Below are positions 42,542 to 51,396 of a DNA stretch of 64,000 bases, piece by piece. Every line of letters starts with the position of its first letter. The stretch's first letter is position 1. The position numbers and the translations under genes were made by a program. The stretch comes from Streptomyces geranii (GTDB lineage: Bacteria; Actinomycetota; Actinomycetes; Streptomycetales; Streptomycetaceae). The stretch is from contig NZ_PJME01000004.1 of the NCBI RefSeq assembly GCF_002954775.1, positions 372,001 through 436,000 on the forward strand, given 5' to 3'. The notes under the pieces were generated by a model, which did not search any database, was not told the DNA's origin, and worked only from the letters and a program-made list of their open reading frames with translations.

Positions 42542-43222
42542 ATGCGCATCCTGGTGGTCGAAGACGAGGTGGACCTTGCCCACACCCTGCACACCGGTCT
42601 CACCGCCGAGGGCTACAGCGTCGACCTCGCCCATGACGGCCGGCAGGGACTGTGGATGGCCCGGACCGGTGAATACGCCCTGGTCGTACTGGACTTGATG
42701 CTGCCCGGACTCAACGGCTACAAGGTCTGCGCCCAACTGCGCCGGGAGGGCAACGCGACCCCCATCCTGGTGCTCACCGCCAAGGACGGCGACTGGGACC
42801 AGGCGGAGGCACTGGACACGGGTGCCGACGACTACCTGGCCAAACCCTTCTCCTACCTCGTGCTCGTCGCCCGCCTGCGGGCCCTGACCAGACGAGCCGC
42901 GACGGTCGTCCCGCCCGTCCTCGCCGTGGGCGACCTTTCGTTGGACGTGGCCGGCCGGGTCTGCCGCAGGGCCGGCGCCCGGGTGGAACTCACCCCGAGG
43001 GAGTTCGCCGTACTGGAGCTGCTGGCCCGCCGGGCGGGCCAGGCGGTCTCGAAGTCGGATCTGCTCTACCACGCGTGGCCGGACGAGGCCGAGGACCCCA
43101 ATCTGGTGGAGGCGCGGGTCAGCGCACTGCGCAAGAAGGTGGACTCCGCGTTCGGCCGACGGTCCCTGCAGACCGTACGGGGCAGCGGCTACCGGCTGGT
43201 GGACGACCGTGAACGCGACTGA
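42542..43222 (+). CDS. OmpR-family response regulator
   Basis: 226 residues. The receiver domain has acidic pair Glu7/Asp8, phospho-acceptor Asp51 in VVLDLMLPG, the LTAKDG switch Thr and DYLAKPFS Lys. The DNA-binding domain has VELTPREFAVLELLARR and LVEARVSALRKKVD. ATG 42542 opens directly on the receiver; the upstream open frame was dropped. It overlaps the kinase gene by 14 bp. Promoter targets unknown; the divergent GT39-like gene is a candidate. Confidence 0.94.
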   Translation: MRILVVEDEVDLAHTLHTGLTAEGYSVDLAHDGRQGLWMARTGEYALVVLDLMLPGLNGYKVCAQLRREGNATPILVLTAKDGDWDQAEALDTGADDYLAKPFSYLVLVARLRALTRRAATVVPPVLAVGDLSLDVAGRVCRRAGARVELTPREFAVLELLARRAGQAVSKSDLLYHAWPDEAEDPNLVEARVSALRKKVDSAFGRRSLQTVRGSGYRLVDDRERD

Positions 43223-44684
43223 GCCGCGCCTGCGTTGGTGGCCGCGTTCGGTACGGGCGCGCGCGGCCCTGGCCGCCGCCTCGGCCGCCGCCGTCATCCT
43301 GGCCGGCATCGGCTGGTGGATACACCACGACGTCTACCGCGAGGGCACGCGGATCGCCGAGAAACAAGCCGAGACGCAACTCCTGTCTCTCGCCGATCAG
43401 CTGAAGGAGGGCGTGGTCCCCGTGCGCCGAAGCGCGGTGCCGTACGAGGTGGTCGCGACCGGCCGACGTACCGCCGTCGCCTACGGCGGTGGTATGGAGG
43501 ACTTCGCTCCCGGCACCCGCCATGTGCTGCCCGCCCCACCGGAGACTGCGCGGTCCGGGGGCTGGACCATCCGGCCCCTGCGCATACCGGAGCGTCGAGC
43601 CGACAGCCCCGGGGACAGATTCGACATGGCCGGCCGGACCTACACCGTCATGTCCATGGACATCGGCGCCGACGAACTGAGCGGCGACGAGGCCGCCGCC
43701 CTGGGCGTCGCCGCCGACGCCGAGCTGCGGGTCTACGTGGTGGTGCTCCCGCACACCGCCGAGGCGATCACCAAGGCCACCGGCCGCCTGCTCCTGCCCG
43801 CCGGGCTCGTCAGCCTCGTACTGATCGCCGCCGTCGCCTACTTCGCCGTCCGCATCGCGCTGCGGCCGGTCGAAGCCATCCGCGTCCTCACCGCCTCGGT
43901 CACCCCGAGCGACCCGCGCGAACGTGTCACCGTCCCCGCCACGGGACACGAGATCGCCGCCCTGGCCACCACCATCAACACCACCCTCCAACGCCTCGAC
44001 AACGCCGCCGCCCAGCAACGCCGCTTCGTCGCGGACGCCGCCCACGAACTACGCAGCCCCCTCACCACACTGCTGGCCAGCCTGGAGGTCGCGCTCGCCT
44101 ACCCGGAACGCACCGACTGGCCCGCCGCGGCCACCACCGCCGCACGCCAGACCCGCCGCCTCCAGGCCCTCGCGGAAGACCTGCTGCTCCTCGCCCGCCT
44201 GGACACCCGTACCCCCACCACCGACCCGGACACCGTCGACCTGACCGCCCTCGTTGCCCGGCTGACCGAGCAATACCCCCTCGCCGAACGGCCGTTGACC
44301 CTCACCTGCGACAGCACCGCCTCCGCACACGCCCACGGGAACCCCGGCGAATACGAACGCCTGCTGCGCAACCTCATCGACAACGCCGCCCGGCACGCCG
44401 CACACCGCATCCAGATCACGATCCGCAACCAGGACGACTGGGTCGACCTCACGGTCCACGACGACGGACCTGGCGTACCCACCGAGGACGCCGAGCGTAT
44501 CTTCGAGCGCTTCGTCCGGCTCGACGACGCCCGCTCCCGCGACCACGGCGGCACCGGCCTGGGCCTCGCCATCGCCCGAGACCTGGCCCACCGCCACCGA
44601 GGCACCCTCACGCTCGCCCCGCGGACCCTCGGCGCGTGCTTCCGGCTGCGCCTTCCCCGGGCCCCCACCCCGGCCGAGAACTGA
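43209..44684 (+). CDS. sensor histidine kinase
   Basis: 491 residues from a GTG at 43209. The first helix is AALAAASAAAVILAGIGWWI and the second is LLLPAGLVSLVLIAAVAYFAV; they flank a ~170-residue extracytoplasmic sensor. A HAMP-like segment follows. The H box FVADAAHELRSPLTTLLAS carries His279, and the N, G1 and G2 boxes (LLRNLIDNAARHA, DDGPGVP, HGGTGLGLAIAR) are complete. It pairs with the OmpR-type regulator by overlap. Signal unknown. Confidence 0.94.
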   Translation: MNATEPRLRWWPRSVRARAALAAASAAAVILAGIGWWIHHDVYREGTRIAEKQAETQLLSLADQLKEGVVPVRRSAVPYEVVATGRRTAVAYGGGMEDFAPGTRHVLPAPPETARSGGWTIRPLRIPERRADSPGDRFDMAGRTYTVMSMDIGADELSGDEAAALGVAADAELRVYVVVLPHTAEAITKATGRLLLPAGLVSLVLIAAVAYFAVRIALRPVEAIRVLTASVTPSDPRERVTVPATGHEIAALATTINTTLQRLDNAAAQQRRFVADAAHELRSPLTTLLASLEVALAYPERTDWPAAATTAARQTRRLQALAEDLLLLARLDTRTPTTDPDTVDLTALVARLTEQYPLAERPLTLTCDSTASAHAHGNPGEYERLLRNLIDNAARHAAHRIQITIRNQDDWVDLTVHDDGPGVPTEDAERIFERFVRLDDARSRDHGGTGLGLAIARDLAHRHRGTLTLAPRTLGACFRLRLPRAPTPAEN

Positions 44685-44721
44685 GGCGCTTCACCCCGCC
44701 ACCGGGGCGGGCGAGGCAACA

Positions 44722-44755
44722 CGAAGGGGCTGCCCCGACCGGGGCAGCCCCTTCG
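44722..44755. terminator. bidirectional terminator between convergent genes
   Basis: A 15-bp perfect stem (44722-44736 with 44741-44755) closes a GACC loop, 38 nt after the kinase stop and 30 nt before the aldo/keto reductase stop. It can end both convergent transcripts. Confidence 0.85.
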
Positions 44756-44784
44756 CACGCGGAGCGAGTGGCGTGTGGTGTGCG

Positions 44785-45771
44785 TCAGTCGCGGTCCGCG
44801 CCGGAGGTGCCGCGTTCCGCGACCGGGGCGAGGAGCGTCTCGATGGCCTGCATGAGGTCGGCGTCGAGCTTGACCCCGGCGGCCTTGGCGTTCTCGGTGA
44901 CCTGCTCGGGGCGGGAGGCGCCGATGATGGCGGCGGAGACGTTGGAGTTCTGCAGGACCCAGGCCACGGCCAGTTGGGCGAGGGACAGCCCGGCCTGCTC
45001 GGCGAGCGGCCTGAGCTGCTGGACCCGCTCCAGGACGTCGTCCCGCAGGAACCGGCCGATGAAGTCCGCGCCGCCCTTGTCGTCGGTGGCGCGACTCCCG
45101 GCCGGCAGCGGGGCGCCCGGCGCGTACTTGCCGGTCAGGACACCCTGGGCGATGGGCGACCAGACGATCTGCCCGAGCCCGAGTTCCTCGCAGGTCGGCA
45201 CGACCCCGCCCTCGATCACCCGCCACAGCATCGAGTACTGCGGCTGGCTGGACACCAGCGGGATACGCAACTCCCGGGCGAGCGCATGGGCCTGACGGAT
45301 CTGACCGGCGGTCCACTCGGAGACACCGATGTAGTGGGCCTTGCCGGAACGGACCACGTCGGCGAACGCCTCCATGGTCTCCTCCAGCGGCACCGTGGGG
45401 TCGTAGCGGTGCGCCTGGTACAGGTCGACGTACTCGGTCTGCAGCCTGCGCAGCGAGTTGTCGATCGACTCCATGATGTGCTTGCGGCCCAGGCCCTTGT
45501 CGTTGGGTCCGGGGCCCGTCGGGAAGAAGACCTTGGTGAAGACCTCCAGCCCCTCCCGCCGCTCGCCCTTCAGAGCCCGGCCGAGAACGGATTCAGCCCG
45601 GGTCTGCGCGTAGACGTCGGCGGTGTCGAAGGTGGTGATCCCCACGTCGAGGGCGGTTCGTACGCAGGCGAGCGCCGCGTCCTCCTCGACCTGGGAGCCG
45701 TGGGTGAGCCAGTTGCCGTACGCGATCTCACTGATCGTCAGACCGCTGCGGCCGAGCTTGCGGAATTCCAT
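44785..45771 (-). CDS. aldo/keto reductase (Kv-beta-like subgroup)
   Basis: 328 residues, TIM-barrel AKR. The catalytic tetrad is visible: Asp49 and Tyr54 in TTFDTADVYA, Lys80 in LEVFTKVFF, and His121 in LYQAHRYDP. NADPH-binding elements are VWSPIAQGVLTGKY and AIIGASRPEQVTENAKA. The N-terminus MEFRKLGRSGLTISEIAYG is standard. It reduces aldehydes or ketones with NADPH in the cytoplasm; its physiological substrate is unknown. Confidence 0.92.
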   Translation of the reverse strand: MEFRKLGRSGLTISEIAYGNWLTHGSQVEEDAALACVRTALDVGITTFDTADVYAQTRAESVLGRALKGERREGLEVFTKVFFPTGPGPNDKGLGRKHIMESIDNSLRRLQTEYVDLYQAHRYDPTVPLEETMEAFADVVRSGKAHYIGVSEWTAGQIRQAHALARELRIPLVSSQPQYSMLWRVIEGGVVPTCEELGLGQIVWSPIAQGVLTGKYAPGAPLPAGSRATDDKGGADFIGRFLRDDVLERVQQLRPLAEQAGLSLAQLAVAWVLQNSNVSAAIIGASRPEQVTENAKAAGVKLDADLMQAIETLLAPVAERGTSGADRD

Positions 45772-45827
45772 GGGGCGACTTTACTCAGGGCCCGTCAGCG
45801 GTCTCACAGCGATCGCCTCCGGACGGA

Positions 45828-46277
45828 GTGATCAACCGCATCGTGCTCAACCAGGCGACGCCCTACGCGCTGCCGCCCGAATGGTTCGACGGCGCGGTGC
45901 TGTTCTGCGAGGAGGCGGGAGGCATGGGGGCGTACGTGTGGAGCTATCTGCAGGTACTGCGGCAGGCAGGCATCCTCGATCGGATCTCCGGCATGGTCGT
46001 GGGCATCCCGGACGGGATCGAGGGGATCGACGGACCCGACTCGCCCGACGCGTCCCCGACCCTGCGCGAGATCGTCCTCGACGTCCTCAGCGACCGTGAC
46101 ATCCCGGTCCTCGGCAACGTCGAGTTCGGACACGCAGGCCCGAACCTGCCGATGCCGGTCGGTATCCGCGTCGCCCTCGACGCGCAACAGCGATTCTTGG
46201 CACTGCTCGAACCGGCGGTACGCCCGCTCACGGCGTCGGCGTGGGCGCCGGGCGGCTGTGCGGAGCGGGGACAATGA
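45828..46277 (+). pseudogene. C-terminal remnant of an S66-family LD-carboxypeptidase (MccF-like)
   Basis: 149 codons equal to the C-terminal half of peptidase family S66. WFDGAVLFCEEAGG carries the Glu, LRQAGILDRISGMVVGIPDG is the following helix-strand, and VLGNVEFGHAGPNLPMPVG carries the His of the Ser-Glu-His triad. The N-terminal half with the nucleophilic Ser (GxSD-type elbow) is missing, so the product cannot be active. The GTG at 45828 is only the first available start. It ends in an ATGA overlap with the DUF1152 gene, so it may still lie on an expressed mRNA. Confidence 0.75.
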
Positions 46278-47242
46278 TCGGTATGACGTCTCTCCACTCC
46301 AACCCACTGTTCTCTCGGCTTGCCGACGCCGAACGGATTCTCGTCGCGGGCGCGGGCGGCGGATTCGACGTCTACTCCGGCCTGCCGTTGGCTCTTGCCC
46401 TCGTGCACCAGGGCAAGCAGGTGCAGCTTGCGAACCTCTCCTTCAGCGCACTCGAAGGTCTTCCGATCGATGACTGGGTCGCCCCCGACCTGGCCGCGAT
46501 CACTCCCGACTCCGCTCTGCACCAGAGCTATTTCCCCGAGCGGACCCTCGCCCAGTGGCTGCGCGAACACGGCTACCCGTGCACCGTGTACGCCTTCCCC
46601 CAGACCGGGGTGCGCCCGCTGCGAGCCGCCTACCAGGCACTGGTCGAGCGGCACTCCGTCGACGCCGTGGTGCTGGTCGACGGCGGTACGGACATCCTGA
46701 TGCGCGGTGACGAAGCCGGACTCGGCACTCCGGAGGAGGACCTGGCCAGTGTGGCGGCGCTGGCCGCGCTGGACGACATACCGACCCGCCTCGTCGTCTC
46801 CGTCGGCTTCGGCGTGGACGCGTACCACGGGGTGAACCATGTGCAGGTACTGGAGAACATCGCCGCGCTGGAACGGGACGGCGCGTACCTCGGTGCGTTC
46901 TCGATACCGCGTGCCACCCGCGAGGGCGCTCTCTACCTCGACGCGGTGACGCACGCTCAGCGGCACACCCCGGAGCACCCCAGCATCGTGAACGGCTCCA
47001 TCGCGGCGGCCGTGCGCGGCTCGTTCGGCGACGTCCGCTTCACCGACCGCACCCGGGGCAGCGAACTGTTCGTGAACCCGCTGATGTCCCTGTACTTCGC
47101 CTTCGACCTCCCGGGCCTGGCCGCCCGCTGCCTCTACCTGGACCGGATCGAGGACACCCACCTGATGCGCCAGGTCCATTCGCGGATCGCCGAGTTCCGC
47201 GACTCCATAGTCACCCGCCCACCCCGCGGCTTCCCGCACTGA
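46274..47242 (+). CDS. DUF1152 family protein
   Basis: 322 residues. ILVAGAGGGFDVYSGLPLALAL at the N-terminus and VVLVDGGTDILMRGDEAGLGTPEEDLASVAAL in the middle are the conserved blocks of DUF1152, an uncharacterised family with a nucleotide-binding-like glycine loop. No signal peptide. Two in-frame starts (46274, 46283) are possible; the first overlaps the remnant stop. A function cannot be assigned. Confidence 0.82.
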   Translation: MIGMTSLHSNPLFSRLADAERILVAGAGGGFDVYSGLPLALALVHQGKQVQLANLSFSALEGLPIDDWVAPDLAAITPDSALHQSYFPERTLAQWLREHGYPCTVYAFPQTGVRPLRAAYQALVERHSVDAVVLVDGGTDILMRGDEAGLGTPEEDLASVAALAALDDIPTRLVVSVGFGVDAYHGVNHVQVLENIAALERDGAYLGAFSIPRATREGALYLDAVTHAQRHTPEHPSIVNGSIAAAVRGSFGDVRFTDRTRGSELFVNPLMSLYFAFDLPGLAARCLYLDRIEDTHLMRQVHSRIAEFRDSIVTRPPRGFPH

Positions 47243-47414
47243 TGACCAGAACGACTCCAGAGCGGCTCCAGAGTGACTGCCGACGGGCCGCTGTTCGAGA
47301 TCCCTGCCCTGTGTACCTTCATGGCAGGCACGGGGTCCGCACCGACGACCTCCGACCTGCGACGGCACTGTCCTCGCCCGCACCGGGCGAGACTGATCGG
47401 AAGGCACGCTGAAC

Positions 47415-48041
47415 ATGACCGGGCAACGCGACCGTTGGGCGGAACTGACCGGCGGACAGGCCGGAGAGGAGTACGCGAAGCGCTTCGCGCGGCTCGCCGA
47501 GTCGGGGCACGACATCCACGGCGAGGCCACGTTCTGCGCCGCGCTGCTGCAGCCCGCCGCCCGGATCCTCGACGCGGGCTGCGGCACCGGCCGGATCGCG
47601 ATCCGGCTCGCGGAGTTGGGCCACCGTTGCACGGGCGTGGACATGGACCCCTCGATGCTCGCCGTTGCCCGCCGCGACGCCCCCGCACAGGAGTGGCTCC
47701 TCGGTGACCTGGCCCGCCTGGACACACTCGGCCTGAACCCGGGCTTCGACCTGGCGCTCGCCGCCGGAAACGTCATCCCGCTGCTCGCCCCCGGCACCGA
47801 ACAAGCCGTCGTCCGGCAACTGGCCAACGCCCTGCGCCCCGGCGGCCTGCTGGTCACCGGCATGGGCTTGGACGCGGCACACCTGCCGCTGCCGGAACCG
47901 ACCGTGACCCTCACGGACTTCGACCACTGGTGCACGGAGGCCGGACTGACCCTCCGACAGCGCTACGCCACCTGGAGCGGCGACCCCTACCACCAAGACG
48001 GCGGCTATGCCGTGAGCGTGCACTCCCTTCCCACCACATGA
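47415..48041 (+). CDS. class I SAM-dependent methyltransferase
   Basis: 208 residues. ARILDAGCGTGRIAIRLAELGH is motif I (SAM binding), GVDMDPSMLAVAR is motif II, and FDLALAAGNVIPLLAP is motif III. The substrate region (EYAKRFARLAESGHDIHGEA N-terminus) resembles small-molecule methyltransferases of unknown specificity. The gene has its own 172-nt upstream gap. Confidence 0.88.
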   Translation: MTGQRDRWAELTGGQAGEEYAKRFARLAESGHDIHGEATFCAALLQPAARILDAGCGTGRIAIRLAELGHRCTGVDMDPSMLAVARRDAPAQEWLLGDLARLDTLGLNPGFDLALAAGNVIPLLAPGTEQAVVRQLANALRPGGLLVTGMGLDAAHLPLPEPTVTLTDFDHWCTEAGLTLRQRYATWSGDPYHQDGGYAVSVHSLPTT

Positions 48042-48157
48042 GTCCCGGTGACCCTTCGGTCACCGCCCCGCATCAAGAGAGCGTCAACTCCCCCTCCAGC
48101 CAAGGTATTTGCCCTACAGTCCTGGGACGAGGGAGCCGCGAGCGGGGGAGCCGGACC

Positions 48158-48934
48158 ATGGTGACGGTGGCGGAGAACATCGACGATGTCATCGACGGCC
48201 TTGCCGGGATCGTGCGTGAGGCCGTCCGTACCGGAGACCGGATCGGATACTTCGCCGCGCTGTACCGGCAGGTGACCGTCGAGGTCCGAAAGGCCATCCA
48301 GGAGGGGCAGTTCGACGACGGCCCCCGTATGGACCGCTTCGACACGCACTTCGGCAACCGCTACTTCGAGGCGTACGACGCCTGGCGTCGCGACCGAAGC
48401 GGGCCGCGCTGTTGGCGCGAGACGTTCGGGCTGCTGGACGACTCCGACACCGTCATCGTCCAGCACCTGCTGCTCGGCGTGAACGCGCACATCAACCTCG
48501 ACCTGGCCGTCGCCGCCGCCCGGACCGCCCCGGGCGCGGACATCCAGGGGCTGCGGCGGGACTTCCTGCTGATCAACGACATCCTCGGGCGGGTCGTGCT
48601 GGCCGTACAGGACTCGGTCGACGCCCTGTCGCCCCTGCTGTCGCTGCTGGACAAGGTCGGCGGCCGGACCGACGAGCAGATCCTCGACTTCAGCGTCCGA
48701 CAGTCCCGAGAGGAGGCCTGGTACAACGCCGTCCTGCTCGCCGGCCAGAGCGAACGGGAGCGCGCGGTCACTATCGAACGCCTCGACGTCCGGGCCGCCG
48801 TACTCGCCCGACTGATCGCACGTCCGGCTGGTATCGTCCGGCCGGCCCTGGAACTGATCCGGCGGACCGAGAGCGGTGACGTGCCGGTCGTCATCACCCA
48901 TCTGGACACGGCGATGAAACGCTCCTCCGACTGA
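48158..48934 (+). CDS. DUF5995 family protein
   Basis: 258 residues, all-helical in appearance. WRRDRSGPRCWRETFGLLDDSDTVIVQHLLLGVNAHINLDLAVAAA is the characteristic block of DUF5995 (HLLLG-x-NAHI-x-x-DL). Several conserved Asp/His residues could bind metal, but no activity is known. The ATG has GGGGGAG upstream. The last codons form the first copy of a 16-bp tandem repeat that continues past the stop. Confidence 0.82.
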   Translation: MVTVAENIDDVIDGLAGIVREAVRTGDRIGYFAALYRQVTVEVRKAIQEGQFDDGPRMDRFDTHFGNRYFEAYDAWRRDRSGPRCWRETFGLLDDSDTVIVQHLLLGVNAHINLDLAVAAARTAPGADIQGLRRDFLLINDILGRVVLAVQDSVDALSPLLSLLDKVGGRTDEQILDFSVRQSREEAWYNAVLLAGQSERERAVTIERLDVRAAVLARLIARPAGIVRPALELIRRTESGDVPVVITHLDTAMKRSSD

Positions 48935-48984
48935 ACGTTCCTCCGACTGAACGCTACTCCGGCTGAACGTTCCTCTGGCTTATG
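48921..48984. repeat. 16-bp tandem repeat, four copies, overlapping a stop codon
   Basis: Four head-to-tail 16-bp units start at 48921, 48937, 48953 and 48969. Units 1-3 agree at 13-15 of 16 positions (G-x-T-x-CTCCG-x-CTGAAC); unit 4 has diverged at its end. Each of the first three carries TGA. Unit 1 contributes the last codons and stop of the DUF5995 gene. Confidence 0.75.
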
Positions 48985-49001
48985 GCCAGGGAGCGGCGGT
49001 C

Positions 49002-49478
49002 TCAGGCGTAGTCGTAGACGGTGGCGGCGACGTCGCGCTCACCCAGCGTCCTGCCGATGATCGGCTCGATACGCTCCCACTTGCCGCCCGCGAGGCCGCA
49101 GCCGATGCGGGGCATGTGAACGGAGGCGTTGTGGGCGAGGGCGTGCTCGGCGACCGCCTCCAGGCAGCGCTCGACGGCGTCGTACCGGATGGGCGGGCCG
49201 CCGCTGCCCACCTTCATCCCGCGCTGCCCGACCATGTTCGCGACCCAGATGTCGGATCGGACCTGGACCAACTGCACTGCTCCGAGGGCGAAGTCGTTGC
49301 CCGCGCGCTCGCGGTGCCAGCGGCGGTACTCACGCTCCGGCTCGGGCCAGTGACGTGAGATCGCCAGGACGAATCCCTTGCCCCATCCGCCGAGGTCGTT
49401 GCATATATGGGCGATGATCTTCGGGCCCTTGGCCTGGGGATTGGTCGCGTCGCCCGCGACGATCTTCAGTGGTTTCAC
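49002..49478 (-). CDS. macro-domain (ADP-ribose-binding) protein
   Basis: 158 residues. LKIVAGDATNPQ, IIAHICNDLGGWGKGFVLAIS and MPRIGCGLAGG are the macro-domain ADP-ribose pocket loops; the C-N-x-x-G-x-W-G-x-G-F form recalls the TARG1/POA1-like subgroup that removes ADP-ribose or binds it. It is single-domain and cytoplasmic. The GTG at 49478 is the best start for the fold but has no clear ribosome site; a 9-bp inverted repeat overlaps it, and a short upstream frame ends in GTGA at the start. Confidence 0.85.
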   Translation of the reverse strand: MKPLKIVAGDATNPQAKGPKIIAHICNDLGGWGKGFVLAISRHWPEPEREYRRWHRERAGNDFALGAVQLVQVRSDIWVANMVGQRGMKVGSGGPPIRYDAVERCLEAVAEHALAHNASVHMPRIGCGLAGGKWERIEPIIGRTLGERDVAATVYDYA

Positions 49479-49497
49479 CGGGCGATGGTCGCCCGGT
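49477..49497. repeat. short inverted repeat over the macro-domain gene start
   Basis: Nine-bp arms (49477-49485 and 49489-49497) with a TGG spacer overlap the GTG start codon. In the mRNA this would hide the start; in DNA it could be an operator. Confidence 0.5.
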
Positions 49498-49629
49498 CCA
49501 TGACCGAGGTCAATGCATTTCCCCCGTGCCGCTCCCGTGCCGCTCCCGTCGCGCACCGCACAGCGGGCTGCCGACCAGCGGATCGCCTCCACTGGTCGGC
49601 TCGATCGGTCGAGCGGCCGGTCGGTCGCT

Positions 49630-51396
49630 CTACGGCTGTGCCTGCCACTGCTGGCAGTAGTTGTTCAGCCACGACCACAGGCGTACGTCGGTGCCGTCGG
49701 CGCTCCCGCAGTCCGCCACGTCGGCGACCTTGCCGCTGTTGGGGTTCGTCAGGCGCTGCCATCCGCTGTCGGTGTCGGTGAGAGTCCAGCGCTGGCAGGC
49801 GTTGTCCCACCAGGTCCACTGCTGGATGTTGGTCCCGTCGGCGGTGCCGCAGTCATTGACGTCGAGCACCTTGTCGCTGACCGTGCTGACGATCCGGCTG
49901 GTGCCGTCGCCCAGCGGTTCGATGCGCCAGCGCTGGTTGGCGCCGCCGGTGCAGGTCCACAGCTGGACGTTCGCCCCGTCGGCGGTCGACCAGCCGTTCA
50001 CGTCGAGGCACTTGCCGGTCGCCCGGTTGACCAGCGTGAAGTCGTTCGGCGTGTAGATGAAGCCGACCTTGTCGACCTCGTCGCCGGTGCGCCCGTGGAA
50101 CCCGGCGATCTGCCACCCCGAGGGCGCGGTGCGCATGACGCAGTCCGACGTGGTGGTGCCGCCGGCCAGCGTACGGCCCAGGCTGGTGGTGAACTTGGCG
50201 TAGAAGATCCGCGTGTGGTCGTTGTACTTGGCCTGGCACAGGTACGCGCTGGTCACGTACTCGGTGCTGCCGAGGCTCAGGGACGAGGCCGTACCGCCGG
50301 TCCCGCCGTGGGTGAGTGTCGTCCCGTTGCTCAAGGTCAACCCGACCTGGTCGACCCGGGAACCGGCGCGCAGGGAGATCGCGGTGGCCTGGGCGCCCCA
50401 CGGCACGCCGGTGACGTCGGTGAAGTAGTCGCCGTGCGGTCCGCCGAACTGGTCGCTGAACTGGTAGGCGGGGTTCGTCTTCCAGCTGAAGGACGCGGTG
50501 ATCGGGTCGTGGTCGGAGAGCATGAGCCCGGTGCCGGACTCCAGGAACTTGGCGTGCTCGTTGTTGTAGCTCGTCGAGTCCAGGGTGACGAACCTGCTGC
50601 CCCGGTACAGGATCTTGTCGACGACCTCGCAGGTGTTGGGCACGGTGGCGCCGGTCTGGTCGCAGACGAGCGCGTCGCTGCCCTTGGTCGGGGCCACGCC
50701 GCCGCGGATGTTCTTCACCCAGGCGTCGGTGAGACCGTTGCTCGCGTTGAACTCGGCGATGGTGTCGCCGGAGCGGGTGTAACGGGTGTTGGTGTCGCCC
50801 ATCACCACCACGGCGTTGCCCGCCGAGTGGGACTGGATGAACTCGGTCAGCTGGTTGAGGTTGTCCGCGCGGGAGGCCAGATCGCCGTCGCTGGTACCGG
50901 CGTTGGTGTGCAGGTTGTAGAAGTCGACGTACACGCCCTCGGCGAGGCGCTCACGCATGAAGGTGAAGCCCTTGGGGGTGAGGCAGTCACCGGAGTCCCA
51001 CTGGCAGGAGTCCCAGCGGACCCGTTCGAAGTCGTCCTCGTCGTAGGAGATCTTCGAGAGGGTGTTGAGCCCGCTGCCGATACCGGCGCCGCCACTGGTG
51101 GGCGTGCGGTAGGCGTGGTTCGTATCGCCCGCGTACAGATAGGCGTGGTAGTTGAAGTCCTCCTGCACCTGCACGATGTCGTACGGCGCGATCCGCTGGC
51201 CGATCGCCGTTGTGGAGGTCTCGCGGTCGGTCGACGCGCTGGAGAGGATCTCCGGCAGCCCGGCGACGTTGTAGGACAGCACGTTGAACGTCCCGGACTC
51301 CGCTGCGACGGCGGGCGGCGCCGTCGCGATGGTCGCGCCGGCCAGACCGGTGAGGACGAGGGCTCCTGTGGCCAGACAGGAGAGAAGTCTTCGCAT
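49630..51396 (-). CDS. secreted endonuclease/exonuclease/phosphatase (sphingomyelinase-like) with jacalin-like and ricin-B lectin domains
   Basis: 588 residues. The signal peptide ends near PAVAA. The EEP domain (~38-335) shows FNVLSYNVAGLP, VQVQEDFN, FYNLHTNAGT, VVMGDTNTRY and LSDHDPITASF, the Mg-dependent phosphodiesterase core closest in style to bacterial sphingomyelinase C. A jacalin-like stretch follows (~340-465: FGGPHGDYFTDV, GFHGRTGDEVDKVGFIYTP). A ricin-type beta-trefoil closes the protein (~470-588; CLDVNGWSTADGANVQLWTC, QRW and QQW repeats). It is likely a secreted lipase or nuclease tethered to glycans. Stand-alone gene. Confidence 0.86.
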   Translation of the reverse strand: MRRLLSCLATGALVLTGLAGATIATAPPAVAAESGTFNVLSYNVAGLPEILSSASTDRETSTTAIGQRIAPYDIVQVQEDFNYHAYLYAGDTNHAYRTPTSGGAGIGSGLNTLSKISYDEDDFERVRWDSCQWDSGDCLTPKGFTFMRERLAEGVYVDFYNLHTNAGTSDGDLASRADNLNQLTEFIQSHSAGNAVVVMGDTNTRYTRSGDTIAEFNASNGLTDAWVKNIRGGVAPTKGSDALVCDQTGATVPNTCEVVDKILYRGSRFVTLDSTSYNNEHAKFLESGTGLMLSDHDPITASFSWKTNPAYQFSDQFGGPHGDYFTDVTGVPWGAQATAISLRAGSRVDQVGLTLSNGTTLTHGGTGGTASSLSLGSTEYVTSAYLCQAKYNDHTRIFYAKFTTSLGRTLAGGTTTSDCVMRTAPSGWQIAGFHGRTGDEVDKVGFIYTPNDFTLVNRATGKCLDVNGWSTADGANVQLWTCTGGANQRWRIEPLGDGTSRIVSTVSDKVLDVNDCGTADGTNIQQWTWWDNACQRWTLTDTDSGWQRLTNPNSGKVADVADCGSADGTDVRLWSWLNNYCQQWQAQP

